64,000 nt of DNA from Rhizobium sp. GN54 (GTDB lineage: Bacteria > Pseudomonadota > Alphaproteobacteria > Rhizobiales > Rhizobiaceae), in NCBI RefSeq assembly GCF_021026345.1, contig NZ_JAJNCZ010000010.1, forward strand, positions 1 through 64,000, given 5' to 3'. A model generated the notes under the pieces. The model ran no database searches, was not told where the DNA came from, and worked only from the letters and a program-made list of their open reading frames with translations. A program made the translations under genes and the position numbers. Below, one piece after another: positions 43,262 through 51,969 of this stretch (position 1 is the stretch's first letter; the number at the start of each line of letters is the position of its first letter).

Positions 43262-44347
43262 TCATTTCATCGCGCGGCAGATGGCATCGGTCACCTCGGT
43301 GCAGCTTGCCTTGCCGCCAAGATCCCGCGGCACGGCAAGTCCCTTGGAAAGCACGGTGCCGACGGCCGTTTCAATCCTGTTTGCCGCATCCGAGAGCGTG
43401 TCGTCACCATGCCTTTCGGCAAGCCAGCGCAGCATCATCACGCCAGACAGAATGGTGGCGACAGGGCTCGCCAGGTTCTGGCCCGCGATATCCGGCGCCG
43501 AACCGTGCGCCCCCTGGAAGAGCGCGTGGCCGTCACCGATTTCCCCGGAAGGGGAGATGCCCATGCCGCCCACCGTCGCCGCACCGAGGTCGGAGATGAT
43601 GTCGCCGAACATGTTCTCAGCCACGATCACGTCATAGAAGTCCGGACGCTTGACCATGTGGACCGTTATGGCATCCGCATAGGCATAGTCGATTTCGATA
43701 TCCGGGTAGGCAGCGTGCACATCGTCGCAGACGGCGCGGAAAAACGCATAGGAGCGGAGGATGTTGGCCTTGTCGCAGACTGTCACCCGGCGCTTACCGT
43801 CACGTGGTGCGCCGTTACGCTTGCGGGACAATTCGAAAGCGAATTTCGCGACGCGCTCCGTACCCTTGCGCGTGACGACGAGGCTGTCGGAGGCAAACTC
43901 GTCGCGCAGCAGTACGCCGGCGCCGCGGCTTGCATAGAGCCCCTCGGTATTCTCGCGGATGATCACGTAGTCGATGCCGCCGTTCTCGAAGGCGCGCAGC
44001 GGTGACAGCACGCCCGGTAGAAGCTTCACGGGCCGGACGTTGGCGTAGAGGTCGAGCCGGAAGCGAAGTCGAAGATGCAGATCGTTACCGACTTCGGTGC
44101 CGTCCGGATAGACGACCCCCGGAAGGCCTGCCGCTCCGTGAAGAATGGCGTCGAGGTCTCGGCAGGCGGCGAACGTATCGTCCGGCAGGACGTGCCCGGT
44201 CTTCACATAGTGCCCCGCGCCGCCGTCGAACATCTGGAAATCCAGCTTGTTTTCGCCGCATGCCGCCTTCAGGACGGATATCGTTGCCTGTGCGACCTCG
44301 GGGCCGATGCCGTCACCCTCGATCGTCGCGATACGGTAGTTTGCCAT
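43262..44347 (-). CDS. Isocitrate/isopropylmalate dehydrogenase-family enzyme (tartrate/malate type)
   Basis: 361 residues from MANYRIATIEGDGIGPEV. Decarboxylating-dehydrogenase motifs: arginines in LRFRLDLYANVRPVKLLPGV, IIRENTEGLYA, then the metal/NAD region VIVAENMFGDIISDLGAATVGG and GDGHALFQGAHGSAPDIAGQN. The set differs from LeuB and citrate-cycle Icd and fits tartrate or D-malate dehydrogenase relatives. It lies in a catabolic operon next to TRAP transporter genes. Likely NAD-linked oxidation of a 2-hydroxy acid with loss of CO2; substrate inferred only at class level. Confidence 0.88.
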   Translation of the reverse strand: MANYRIATIEGDGIGPEVAQATISVLKAACGENKLDFQMFDGGAGHYVKTGHVLPDDTFAACRDLDAILHGAAGLPGVVYPDGTEVGNDLHLRLRFRLDLYANVRPVKLLPGVLSPLRAFENGGIDYVIIRENTEGLYASRGAGVLLRDEFASDSLVVTRKGTERVAKFAFELSRKRNGAPRDGKRRVTVCDKANILRSYAFFRAVCDDVHAAYPDIEIDYAYADAITVHMVKRPDFYDVIVAENMFGDIISDLGAATVGGMGISPSGEIGDGHALFQGAHGSAPDIAGQNLASPVATILSGVMMLRWLAERHGDDTLSDAANRIETAVGTVLSKGLAVPRDLGGKASCTEVTDAICRAMK

Positions 44348-44407
44348 AGTGGCCAGTCCTCCAATCAACTTGCAAATGCCAGCGCGAACCGCCGGCGGGG
44401 CTCAGTG

Positions 44408-45877
44408 TTACCAATCGGTCGCTATGTACTTGGCCTCCATGAATTCCAGCATGCCGTGGTGGGCACCCTCGCGCCCGAGACCGCTTTGCTTGACGCCACC
44501 GAAGGGAGCTGCCGGGTCGGACACGAGCCCACGGTTCAGCGCCAGCATGCCGGCCTCGATCCTCTCGCTGACACGCAGTCCGCGTGCCAGATCCCTGGTG
44601 TAGACATAGGCGACAAGGCCGTATTCGGTGTCATTGGCGCGCTCGACCGCCTCTTCTTCCGTGTCGAAAACGTAGATTGGAGCGACCGGCCCGAAGATTT
44701 CCTCGTGCGCCATCGCCGCATCTGCAGGGACGCCTGTCAGCACCGTTGGTGCATAGTAGTAGCCTTCGCCATCTCCGCGCTTGCCGCCGCACAGTATCCT
44801 GGCACCGCGCGAAACCGCGTCCTCGACGAGCTCCGCCACCTTGTTCACCGCAGAGGCGTTCACCAGAGGCCCGCAATCCGTGTCGGCCTCGATGCCTGCA
44901 CCGACCTTCATTGCCCGCATGCGCTCGGCAAGGCGACGCGCGAACTCCTCTGCCACGCCACGCTGCACGTAAATCCGGTTGGCCGCGGTGCAGGCTTCGC
45001 CGCCGTTGCGCATCTTGGCGACCATCGCGCCTTCGATCGCCTTGTCCATGTCCGCATCATCGAAGACGACGAAGGGCGCGTTCCCGCCCAGCTCCATGGA
45101 GCAATGGATGACCTGATCCGCCGCCTTGCGCAGCAGGATGCGGCCCACCTCGGTAGAGCCGGTAAAGGAGAGTTTGCGGACCCGGGGGTCCGCAAGCATC
45201 GCATTGACCACCTCGGACGTGGTCGATGAGGTCAGCACATTGACGACACCGTCAGGCACTCCGGCCTCGGCGAGGATCCTTGCCACCGCATAGGCGGTCA
45301 GCGGCGTTTCCGTCGCCGGTTTCAGGACGCAGGTGCAGCCTGCCGCGAGCGCAGGGGCGATCTTGCGCGTCGCCATCGCCGCCGGGAAATTCCACGGGGT
45401 GATGAGCAGCGAGACGCCGATCGGCTGATACTGCACGAGGATACGGTTGGCACCGGAGGGGGCGGCGGAAAGATCGCCATTGATGCGCACCGCCTCTTCG
45501 GCGAACCAGCGGAAAAATTCCGCCGCATAGGCCACTTCGCCGCGCGCGTCCTTCAACGCCTTGCCGTTCTCCAGGGAGATCAGGCGGGCCAGCACCTCGG
45601 CATCGCGGGTCATGAGTTCGAAGCACCTGCGCAATATTTCCGACCGCTTGCGCGCCGGCGTCGCCGCCCAGGCCGATGCGGCGCTCGCCGCAGCATCCAC
45701 AGCCGCGATCGCATCCTCGGCGCTTGCGTCCGCTACGCGATCGATGATCCGTCCATCGGACGGATTGATAACGGCGATGCGGTTGTCGCGGCTGCCCTTC
45801 TTCCAGGTTCCGCCGATGAAAAGGTCTGTCGGAATGCTGATCGTCTTGTTCATGATGCTCTCGCTTTCACTCGTCAT
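44408..45877 (-). CDS. NAD(P)-dependent succinate-semialdehyde-type dehydrogenase
   Basis: 489 residues, with an alternative start at 45853 (MNKTISIPTDLFIGG). An aldehyde dehydrogenase with the motifs LLITPWNFPAAMATRKIAPA, SFTGSTEVGRILL, the general base MELGGNAPFVVFDDAD and the catalytic cysteine in NGGEACTAANRIYVQ. The closest group by eye is GabD (EVAYAAEFFRWFAEEAVRI). ATGA overlap with the iron-dependent alcohol dehydrogenase suggests consecutive steps, alcohol to semialdehyde to acid. Cytoplasmic. Confidence 0.92.
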   Translation of the reverse strand: MTSESESIMNKTISIPTDLFIGGTWKKGSRDNRIAVINPSDGRIIDRVADASAEDAIAAVDAAASAASAWAATPARKRSEILRRCFELMTRDAEVLARLISLENGKALKDARGEVAYAAEFFRWFAEEAVRINGDLSAAPSGANRILVQYQPIGVSLLITPWNFPAAMATRKIAPALAAGCTCVLKPATETPLTAYAVARILAEAGVPDGVVNVLTSSTTSEVVNAMLADPRVRKLSFTGSTEVGRILLRKAADQVIHCSMELGGNAPFVVFDDADMDKAIEGAMVAKMRNGGEACTAANRIYVQRGVAEEFARRLAERMRAMKVGAGIEADTDCGPLVNASAVNKVAELVEDAVSRGARILCGGKRGDGEGYYYAPTVLTGVPADAAMAHEEIFGPVAPIYVFDTEEEAVERANDTEYGLVAYVYTRDLARGLRVSERIEAGMLALNRGLVSDPAAPFGGVKQSGLGREGAHHGMLEFMEAKYIATDW

Positions 45878-47091
45878 CCTCTCGCCCCCTGCAGGGCGCG
45901 GGTCAGAATGGTTTTCATTGCCGCGGCGTCGAGCCGAGCGGGATTGTTTTCGACGAGGCGTGCCGCGCCCATCGACAGTTCGGAAAGGGAATCGAGGTCG
46001 GTTTCGGCGACGCCGATCTCGCCGACGGAGTCCGGAATTCCTATGCGCGCGAACAGCGTGCGAACGCTGTCAATTGCAGCGGCGGCGGCTTCCTGGTCGG
46101 ATTGTGTTTCGCTTGCAGCACCGATCGCGCGGCCGATTTCGGCGTAGTTGGCCCCTGCCGCCTTCAGATTGAATTCCATCGTGAACGGCAACAGGATGCC
46201 GACGCCGAGGCCATGGGCCGTGTGGGTCAGGGCACCGAGCGGATACTGGATCGCGTGGGCTGCCGCCGTTCCGCCGGAGCCGAAGGCAAGGCCGGCATAG
46301 GTGGCGGCCAGCATGATCGCGGACCGGGCTTCGATGTCGTCACCTTGCTCGACGGCGCGCTCGAGATAGTCGAACACAAGCCGGATTGCGGCGAGCGCAT
46401 AGTGATCGCTGAGCGTATTCTTGCCGACGAAGACCCGCGTCATGGCGAGCTGCGGATCGGCTGGACGTTCAACCGCCGCAAACGCCTCGATCGCATGCGC
46501 CAGCGCATCGGCGCCGGAGATCGCCGTCAGGCCACGCGGGCAGGTGACGGTCAGTTCCGGGTCGCAGATCGCCGTATGCGGAATGAGCGCGGGGCTGGAG
46601 ATGCCGACCTTCATCGTACGCTCCGGATCGGCGAGAACCGCGACTGGGGTTGCCTCCGAACCGGTTCCGGATGTCGTCGGGACCGCTATCAGCGGGCGCA
46701 CGGGTCCCGGGACCTTGAATTCTCCATAGTATTGCGACAGAGGACCGGGATAGGTCAGCGACAGGCTGACGAGCTTTGCCAGATCGAGGCAACTGCCGCC
46801 CCCCAGGCCGATGATCACGTCCGGATCGAAATCGCGGTACGCCTCGACACAGGCGTGAATGCCGGCAAGCGGCAGTTCGGCTTCGGTCGCATCGAAAACG
46901 GCAACTTCCAGTCCGTGTGTCCTCAGGTCATCGAGGATCTCAACCATCACAGGCAAAGCCGCCAAGCGTGCATCCGTGCAGACCAGCACTTTCCTGCCAA
47001 GGTCGGCAGCCGCCCGGCCAATGGCGCGGCGCTGTCCCGGGCCGAAGAACAGACGTGCCGGCGCGCGTGTCACACCGTAGTCAAGCCGCAT
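45874..47091 (-). CDS. Iron-containing alcohol dehydrogenase
   Basis: 405 residues. It has the Fe-ADH NAD motif LGGGSCLDLAKLVSL, PTTSGTGSEATPVAV, and the metal region with ISGADALAHAIEAF and the histidines of TAHGLGVGILLPFTMEFN. It most resembles the group of 4-hydroxybutyrate/hydroxyacid-oxoacid and maleylacetate-type enzymes. With the downstream SSADH-type enzyme it could turn a 4-hydroxy acid into a dicarboxylate. It overlaps one base with the upstream gene and four with the downstream one. Confidence 0.92.
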   Translation of the reverse strand: MRLDYGVTRAPARLFFGPGQRRAIGRAAADLGRKVLVCTDARLAALPVMVEILDDLRTHGLEVAVFDATEAELPLAGIHACVEAYRDFDPDVIIGLGGGSCLDLAKLVSLSLTYPGPLSQYYGEFKVPGPVRPLIAVPTTSGTGSEATPVAVLADPERTMKVGISSPALIPHTAICDPELTVTCPRGLTAISGADALAHAIEAFAAVERPADPQLAMTRVFVGKNTLSDHYALAAIRLVFDYLERAVEQGDDIEARSAIMLAATYAGLAFGSGGTAAAHAIQYPLGALTHTAHGLGVGILLPFTMEFNLKAAGANYAEIGRAIGAASETQSDQEAAAAAIDSVRTLFARIGIPDSVGEIGVAETDLDSLSELSMGAARLVENNPARLDAAAMKTILTRALQGARG

Positions 47092-48116
47092 CAGAAGTCT
47101 CCTTGTACAACGTATGGGCGGGTTTGGCCCGCAAGTGTCAGGATTCGCTGCCAGACCTCGCCCGGCAGCGCGATATCCTGATCGATCCGCCGGGCGCGCG
47201 TGCTCTGGGCGCGGTCGCCTGGAATGCGCACCGGCGCGTCAGGATCGATCGGGGAGGATTGGCGTATCTCGTCCATGAAGCCTGCTACGACATGGCTTGC
47301 GCCATGCGCGGGTTCCAGGACGATGAACAGGTCTCCCTTGTTGCAGGGATGGGTCGCATCGAGTGTTCCCCTGACGTCGCGCCCAATGGCGGAAGCCGCC
47401 AGGCTGGTGACGAGCAGTTCGAAGGCGAGGCCGAGAGCATAGCCCTTGGCACCGCCGAAAGGCGCGATCGCGCCGCTCTTGGCAGCCGTGGCGTCCGTCG
47501 TTGCGTTGCCATCAGCGTCGAGCGCCCACCCTTCAGGGATCGCGGCTCCACGATTGGCGTGGTCATGAATTTTGCCCATGGAGACGAGGCTCGTGGCCAT
47601 GTCGAAGACGAACGGAGCCGGTTCGGCTGGCACGCCGATGGCGATCGGATTGGTGCCAAGCAACGCCTGGCGCCCTCCCCAGGGGTGCACAAGTGCCTCG
47701 CTGACTGTGAAAGCGATGAGAACCTGGCCCTTTCCTGCCACCTGTTCCGCATACCACGCGAGCATGCCGAGATGGTCGCAATTGCGGATTGCCGCAGCCG
47801 CGATGCCGGTCCTGCGCGCGCGTTCGCAAATCAGGTCGAGCGCGCGCGAGGCCACGACGGGACCAAGCCCCTGTTCGCCATCCACGTCCAGGAGAGCCTC
47901 GCCGCGCCATTCGCCGCGCCCCTTGGCAACCGGGCTGGTGACGCCATTGGCGATGCGGTCGATCACGCGTGGCAGACGAAGCATGCCGTGGGACGCTATT
48001 CCCCTCAATTCCGCTTCCATCAGGAGCGAAAGCTGCGTTTCGGCATCTTCGCGCGAAACGCCTGCCCGCATAAGTGCTGCAAGGGAGGCGGACCTGATTT
48101 CCTCGACGCTTGGCAT
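47091..48116 (-). CDS. Ldh2/YlbC-family malate/lactate-type dehydrogenase
   Basis: 341 residues from MPSVEEIRSASLAALMRAG, with GAGG upstream. Members use NAD(P) with a fold unlike classic LDH: GIASHGMLRLPRVIDRIANG, IRNCDHLGMLAWYAEQ with the catalytic histidine, VSEALVHPWGGRQALLGTNPIA and APFGGAKGYALGLAFELLV are conserved. The family includes malate, sulfolactate, ureidoglycolate and delta-1-piperideine-2-carboxylate enzymes. The TRAP neighbourhood suggests a hydroxy acid. Confidence 0.92.
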   Translation of the reverse strand: MPSVEEIRSASLAALMRAGVSREDAETQLSLLMEAELRGIASHGMLRLPRVIDRIANGVTSPVAKGRGEWRGEALLDVDGEQGLGPVVASRALDLICERARRTGIAAAAIRNCDHLGMLAWYAEQVAGKGQVLIAFTVSEALVHPWGGRQALLGTNPIAIGVPAEPAPFVFDMATSLVSMGKIHDHANRGAAIPEGWALDADGNATTDATAAKSGAIAPFGGAKGYALGLAFELLVTSLAASAIGRDVRGTLDATHPCNKGDLFIVLEPAHGASHVVAGFMDEIRQSSPIDPDAPVRIPGDRAQSTRARRIDQDIALPGEVWQRILTLAGQTRPYVVQGDF

Positions 48117-48189
48117 TTTCGTCCTCGATATCGTGTTAGGCCTTCTCTTCCTGCGCCCGTTCGGATGGAATGGGCGCAGGCCAGGGCGT

Positions 48190-49476
48190 CTAGCCGCCGG
48201 CCGCAACCGACATGTCGCGCAACCACAGGGTGATGGCTGGAATGTAGGTGATCAGAGCCAGGGAAAGAATGACGCTGGTCACCGGGAAAACCAGCGGTCG
48301 GAACATGCTCTGCACCGGCGTTCGCGCTACGGTCGCAGCGGCAAACAGGTTGACCCCCAGTGGCGGCGTGATCATGCCCATCGCGAGGTTGACGATCATG
48401 ATGATGCCGAAATGCACCGGATCGACGCCATAGGCCACGGCGACAGGGGCAAGGATCGGCGCAAGCACCAGAATCGCCGCCGAGGTTTCCACGAACATGC
48501 CGACCACGAAGAGCAGCACGTTGACGAACAGCAGGAAGGTTATCCAGCTATCGAAACTGCCGCGCGCCCAGGAACCGATCAGACTTGGGATGTCGGAAAG
48601 GCTGACGAGGAATGAGAACAGTCCTGCCGCCGCGATGATGAGCATGACAGCGCCCGTCGAGACGGCCGAAATGCGGAAGATGTCCGGCAGATCGGAGAAC
48701 TTCAGTTCGCGGTAGACGAACAGACCAACGACGAGGGCATAGACGGCAGAGACAGCCGCCGCTTCCGTCGGGGTGAAGATGCCGCCGTAGATGCCGCCGA
48801 TAATGATGACGGGAAGCATCAGCGCCCAGAACGCATTCAGGGTCACCTTGAGGAAAGGCTCGCGATTGGCGCCATCTTCCTTGCCGTAACCTTTCAGGCG
48901 GCACCAGATCTGGACCATCACGAGAAGGGCTACGCCGATCACCAGGCCCGGCCCGATGCCGGCAATGAAAAGCTGCGTGACCGACGTCTCTGTCGCGACG
49001 GCATAGAGAATCATCGGGATTGAGGGCGGGATGACCACCCCAAGCTCGGCGGACGCGGCCTGGATGGTTGCGGCAACGGGGGTCGGATAGCCATGCTTGA
49101 CCATGGCGGGGATCAGGATCGCGCCGACCGCAAAGGTGGTGGCGACGGAGGACCCGGAGATAGCCGCGAAGATCATGCAGGTGATGACGCAGGAACTCGC
49201 CAGTCCGCCCTGGACACCGCCCACGAGCCCCTTGGCGAAATCCACGAGACGGCGGGAAACGCCGCCGCGCGTCATGATGTTGCCGGCAAGGATGAAGAAC
49301 GGAATGGCCAGCAGCGGAAAGCTGTCGAGCGCATTGAACATCTTCTGCGGTACCACGAGCAGCGGCAGGTTGCTGAAGAACGTGATCCCGAAGATCGCCG
49401 AGAGCGCGATGGCGACCGCCACCGGCACGGACAGGGCGAAGAGGAAAATGAGTGCTGATACGAGCGCGATATTCAT
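48190..49476 (-). CDS. dctM: TRAP transporter large permease DctM
   Basis: 428 residues, 12 or more membrane segments. Landmarks are LSVPVAVAIALSAIFG, DSFPLLAIPFFILAGNIM, AAISGSSVATTFAVGAILIP, GVVIPPSIPMILYAV and IIMIVNLAMGMITPPLGVNLF. It carries the ion-coupled substrate channel of a sodium-driven TRAP importer. The start overlaps the dctQ stop as ATGA (49473-49476). It feeds the dehydrogenases encoded downstream. Confidence 0.95.
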   Translation of the reverse strand: MNIALVSALIFLFALSVPVAVAIALSAIFGITFFSNLPLLVVPQKMFNALDSFPLLAIPFFILAGNIMTRGGVSRRLVDFAKGLVGGVQGGLASSCVITCMIFAAISGSSVATTFAVGAILIPAMVKHGYPTPVAATIQAASAELGVVIPPSIPMILYAVATETSVTQLFIAGIGPGLVIGVALLVMVQIWCRLKGYGKEDGANREPFLKVTLNAFWALMLPVIIIGGIYGGIFTPTEAAAVSAVYALVVGLFVYRELKFSDLPDIFRISAVSTGAVMLIIAAAGLFSFLVSLSDIPSLIGSWARGSFDSWITFLLFVNVLLFVVGMFVETSAAILVLAPILAPVAVAYGVDPVHFGIIMIVNLAMGMITPPLGVNLFAAATVARTPVQSMFRPLVFPVTSVILSLALITYIPAITLWLRDMSVAAGG

Positions 49477-49964
49477 TCCGACGCCCCCCTATCGAGCTCG
49501 CGCGGAGCTAAGTGCGCCAGGAGGACGCCCGGCACGGCCAGGAGCGCGCCGACGGGGATCGCCGCATAGAACCAGGACATCGAAATTTGCAGCATGGCGA
49601 CCTTTTGCCCGGACACGCGCATTGCCATCATCGTTCCGTACCAGGCGAGCACGCCGAGGAAGAGCAGGACAAGCAGCGTCACGACACCCATGACTAGCCG
49701 CTTCACCGATGGTGGAACCACACCGCGAATGAACTCGAGCGGGATCATGGCGCCGTAGCGAAAGCCAGCGCCTGCAACCATGAACACCATCCAGATGACC
49801 ACGCCGCGTGCCACCACTTCCGTCCACACGGCGGCCCGCCCCATGCCGAAACGGGTAATGACCTGTATGAAAATGAGGGCAGTCGCCAGCGCGAGTAGAA
49901 TGGCGGCGATGTTATGAGTGAGCGAAATCAGCTTCTCGCTCGCAGATGCAGCCCATGAGCGCAT
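49473..49964 (-). CDS. dctQ: TRAP transporter small permease DctQ
   Basis: 163 residues from MRSWAASASEKLISL, chosen for the strong GGAGGAAACTCG before it. Four membrane segments. Typical residues are ALIFIQVITRFGMGRAAVWTEVVARG and WMVFMVAGAGFRYGAMI. Partner of DctM. Separated from dctP by a 12-bp stem-loop. Confidence 0.92.
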   Translation of the reverse strand: MRSWAASASEKLISLTHNIAAILLALATALIFIQVITRFGMGRAAVWTEVVARGVVIWMVFMVAGAGFRYGAMIPLEFIRGVVPPSVKRLVMGVVTLLVLLFLGVLAWYGTMMAMRVSGQKVAMLQISMSWFYAAIPVGALLAVPGVLLAHLAPRELDRGASE

Positions 49965-49998
49965 CGAGTTTCCTCCAAAACCAAATTCCCCGGAATGA

Positions 49999-50024
49999 GC
50001 ATGCGGCACGAGCGTGCCGCATGC
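49999..50024 (-). promoter_or_regulatory. Stem-loop between dctP and dctQ
   Basis: Perfect 12-bp inverted repeat GCATGCGGCACG / CGTGCCGCATGC with a 2-base centre, 16 bases after the dctP stop. It probably stabilises dctP mRNA or partly terminates, giving more binding protein than permease. Confidence 0.65.
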
Positions 50025-50040
50025 TGCGATTGCGCGCGGC

Positions 50041-51021
50041 CTATTTCTGCGCGTCGCGGATCTGGTCGAGCACTTCGCTGCCGTATTTTTCCGAGAATGC
50101 CTCGTAAGCCGGCTGAACCGCCTGCACGAACCCGTCGCGATCGAAGTCCTCGGTCACGTCGATGCCATGTTCCCGCAGGGTCTTGATGCCGATTTCCTCG
50201 TTCTTCGACACGTAGTCCCGGTTGGCCTGGATGGCTGCTTTCGCCGCCTCGCGGACCCAAGCCTTCTCGTCGTCGCTGAGGCCGTCCCAGGTGACCTTGG
50301 ACATCAGGACAAGAGCCGGCGAATAAACGTGGCCGCTGAGCGTCACATATTTCTGCACGTCCCAGATCTTGTTTGCGATGAAGATCGACATCGGATTTTC
50401 CTGCCCGTCGATCGTGCCCTGCTGCAGGGCGGTGATGACTTCATTCCAGCTCATCGGCGTGGGGGCCGCACCGGCTGCGTTGAACGCAGCGATATGGATG
50501 TCGTTCTCCATCGTACGGATCTTCATCCCCTTGATGTCGTCCGGACCCTTGATCGGATGCTTGGAATTGGTGATGTGGCGGAAGCCGTTTTCCGCCCAGC
50601 CAAGCGCCACGAGACCCTGCGGCTCAAACTTGTCGAGCAGGCCCTGACCAATCGGACCATCGAGGATAGTGCGGGCGGAATCGTAGGACTTGAACAGGAA
50701 GGGCAGGTCGAGCACGTAGGTGTCCGGCACGAAACCGCCCACCGCGCCAGTGGACGTGACCGCCATTTCGATCGACCCGATCTGCATGCCCTCAAGCACT
50801 TCACGCTCCCCGCCAAGGACGCCATTGGCCTTGATGTTGACGGTTACGTCACCCTTGGAGAGCTCCTCGATCTTGGCCTTGAACGCCTTGGCGCCGGCAC
50901 CGTAGTGCGATTCTTCCGGCGGTGTGATTGCAATGTTCAGTTCCTTGGCGTGCGCTACCCCTGCGAGCATCACGAAGCCACTGACCAGAACGCCATGCGC
51001 GATTTTCGAAAGATACGTCAT
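50041..51021 (-). CDS. dctP: TRAP transporter periplasmic binding protein DctP
   Basis: 326 residues with a Sec signal (VLVSGFVMLAGVAHAKELN). DctP-family landmarks: GVLGGEREVLEGMQIGSIEMA, LPFLFKSYDSARTILDGP, GFRHITNSKHPIKGPDDIKG (with the carboxylate-binding arginine in MKIRTMEND) and the strongly conserved ALQQGTIDGQENP. It binds an organic acid with high affinity. GGAGGAGG precedes the ATG. It is the first gene of the operon and faces a divergent GntR gene across a palindromic operator region. Confidence 0.94.
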   Translation of the reverse strand: MTYLSKIAHGVLVSGFVMLAGVAHAKELNIAITPPEESHYGAGAKAFKAKIEELSKGDVTVNIKANGVLGGEREVLEGMQIGSIEMAVTSTGAVGGFVPDTYVLDLPFLFKSYDSARTILDGPIGQGLLDKFEPQGLVALGWAENGFRHITNSKHPIKGPDDIKGMKIRTMENDIHIAAFNAAGAAPTPMSWNEVITALQQGTIDGQENPMSIFIANKIWDVQKYVTLSGHVYSPALVLMSKVTWDGLSDDEKAWVREAAKAAIQANRDYVSKNEEIGIKTLREHGIDVTEDFDRDGFVQAVQPAYEAFSEKYGSEVLDQIRDAQK

Positions 51022-51088
51022 TCCATCCTCCTCCTGATGTTTGACGATGCCTGACTTCAAGAGGTCCCGCCTCCCGCGAGACCTTTAC

Positions 51089-51126
51089 ATCGTATATCCG
51101 ATACGATATTTGATCGCATATACGAT
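51089..51126. promoter_or_regulatory. Candidate GntR operators between dctP and the regulator
   Basis: ATCGTATATCCGATACGAT (51089-51107) is a perfect 7-bp inverted repeat, ATCGTAT / ATACGAT. ATCGCATATACGAT (51113-51126) is a second, shorter dyad of the same core. Both lie 36-65 bases before the GntR start and 68-105 bases before dctP, ideal for control in both directions. Confidence 0.7.
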
Positions 51127-51161
51127 GCGCTGGCGCAACGCAAGCCGAATTGGACAGGACG

Positions 51162-51878
51162 ATGATGACGAGGCAGGATAATCCATCTCCGAGAATGGAC
51201 TCCGAGACGACGCGCGCGCAGCTGGCGCAGCGCCATTCCATCGGCGACGACGTCTACGAGGCGCTCGTTTCCGATCTGATCGCCCTGCGTATCCCCCCGG
51301 GAGAGCGCATGTCTGTCGACGCGCTGGCCCGCGAATTTGGCGTCTCCCAGACACCGGTGCGCGCGGCGCTTATCCGGCTGGAGTCGGAGGGGCTTGTCGT
51401 CAAGAAATTCAATTCCGGATACAGCGCGGCCCCGATGCCCTCGAGTGCGCGCTTTCGCGACGTCTACGCGATGCGCCTGCTCGTCGAACCCGAAGCCGCC
51501 GCCCTGGCCACAATCCAACAGACGACGGAAACATGTCTGCAGCTTCGCGCCCTTTGCGAGGAGATGAAGCAACTGGTGGAAGGCGATACGCGGGCAAACT
51601 ACGGGCGATTTGCGTTGCTGGACGGCCAATTTCACGCACTGATCGCGCATTCATGCGCCAACGAGGTGATCGCTGAGACGCTGGAACGGCTCTACGCGCA
51701 CATGCACCTTTTCCGCCTTCGCTATCACTCGGCGGTTGCGGAAGAGGCCGTCAAGGAACATCTCGCCATCCTTACCGCCATGGAGATGGGTGACGTAGAG
51801 GCGGCACGCGCGGCGATGGCTGCGCATATCACATCGTCGCGGGCGCGTATGGAGCCCTTCTACCAGATTATCGACTGA
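51162..51878 (+). CDS. GntR-family regulator, FadR/FCD type
   Basis: 238 residues from ATG 51162 (a second ATG follows at once). Winged helix at about 25-90: YEALVSDLIALRIPPGERM and LAREFGVSQTPVRAALIRL. The FCD effector domain is helical, about 100-225, with metal-site histidines in the LLDGQFHALIAHS and VKEHLAILTAME segments. It is divergent from the TRAP operon, with palindromes between; most probably it represses uptake and catabolism until the acid or a derivative binds. The aldehyde dehydrogenase gene downstream may be co-transcribed. Confidence 0.92.
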   Translation: MMTRQDNPSPRMDSETTRAQLAQRHSIGDDVYEALVSDLIALRIPPGERMSVDALAREFGVSQTPVRAALIRLESEGLVVKKFNSGYSAAPMPSSARFRDVYAMRLLVEPEAAALATIQQTTETCLQLRALCEEMKQLVEGDTRANYGRFALLDGQFHALIAHSCANEVIAETLERLYAHMHLFRLRYHSAVAEEAVKEHLAILTAMEMGDVEAARAAMAAHITSSRARMEPFYQIID

Positions 51879-51969
51879 AGCACGCTCGCTATAGATCGGG
51901 CAGCGACAAAGTTGCCCGGCGGGGCCGGGCAGGGTGAGTGGAGCAATGCTCCAAGGGAGAAGCAAGACC

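Noticed and set aside
42091-43599. 502-codon plus-strand frame
   Set aside because: Antisense to the hydroxyacid dehydrogenase and its neighbour; the proteins on the minus strand have clear motifs.
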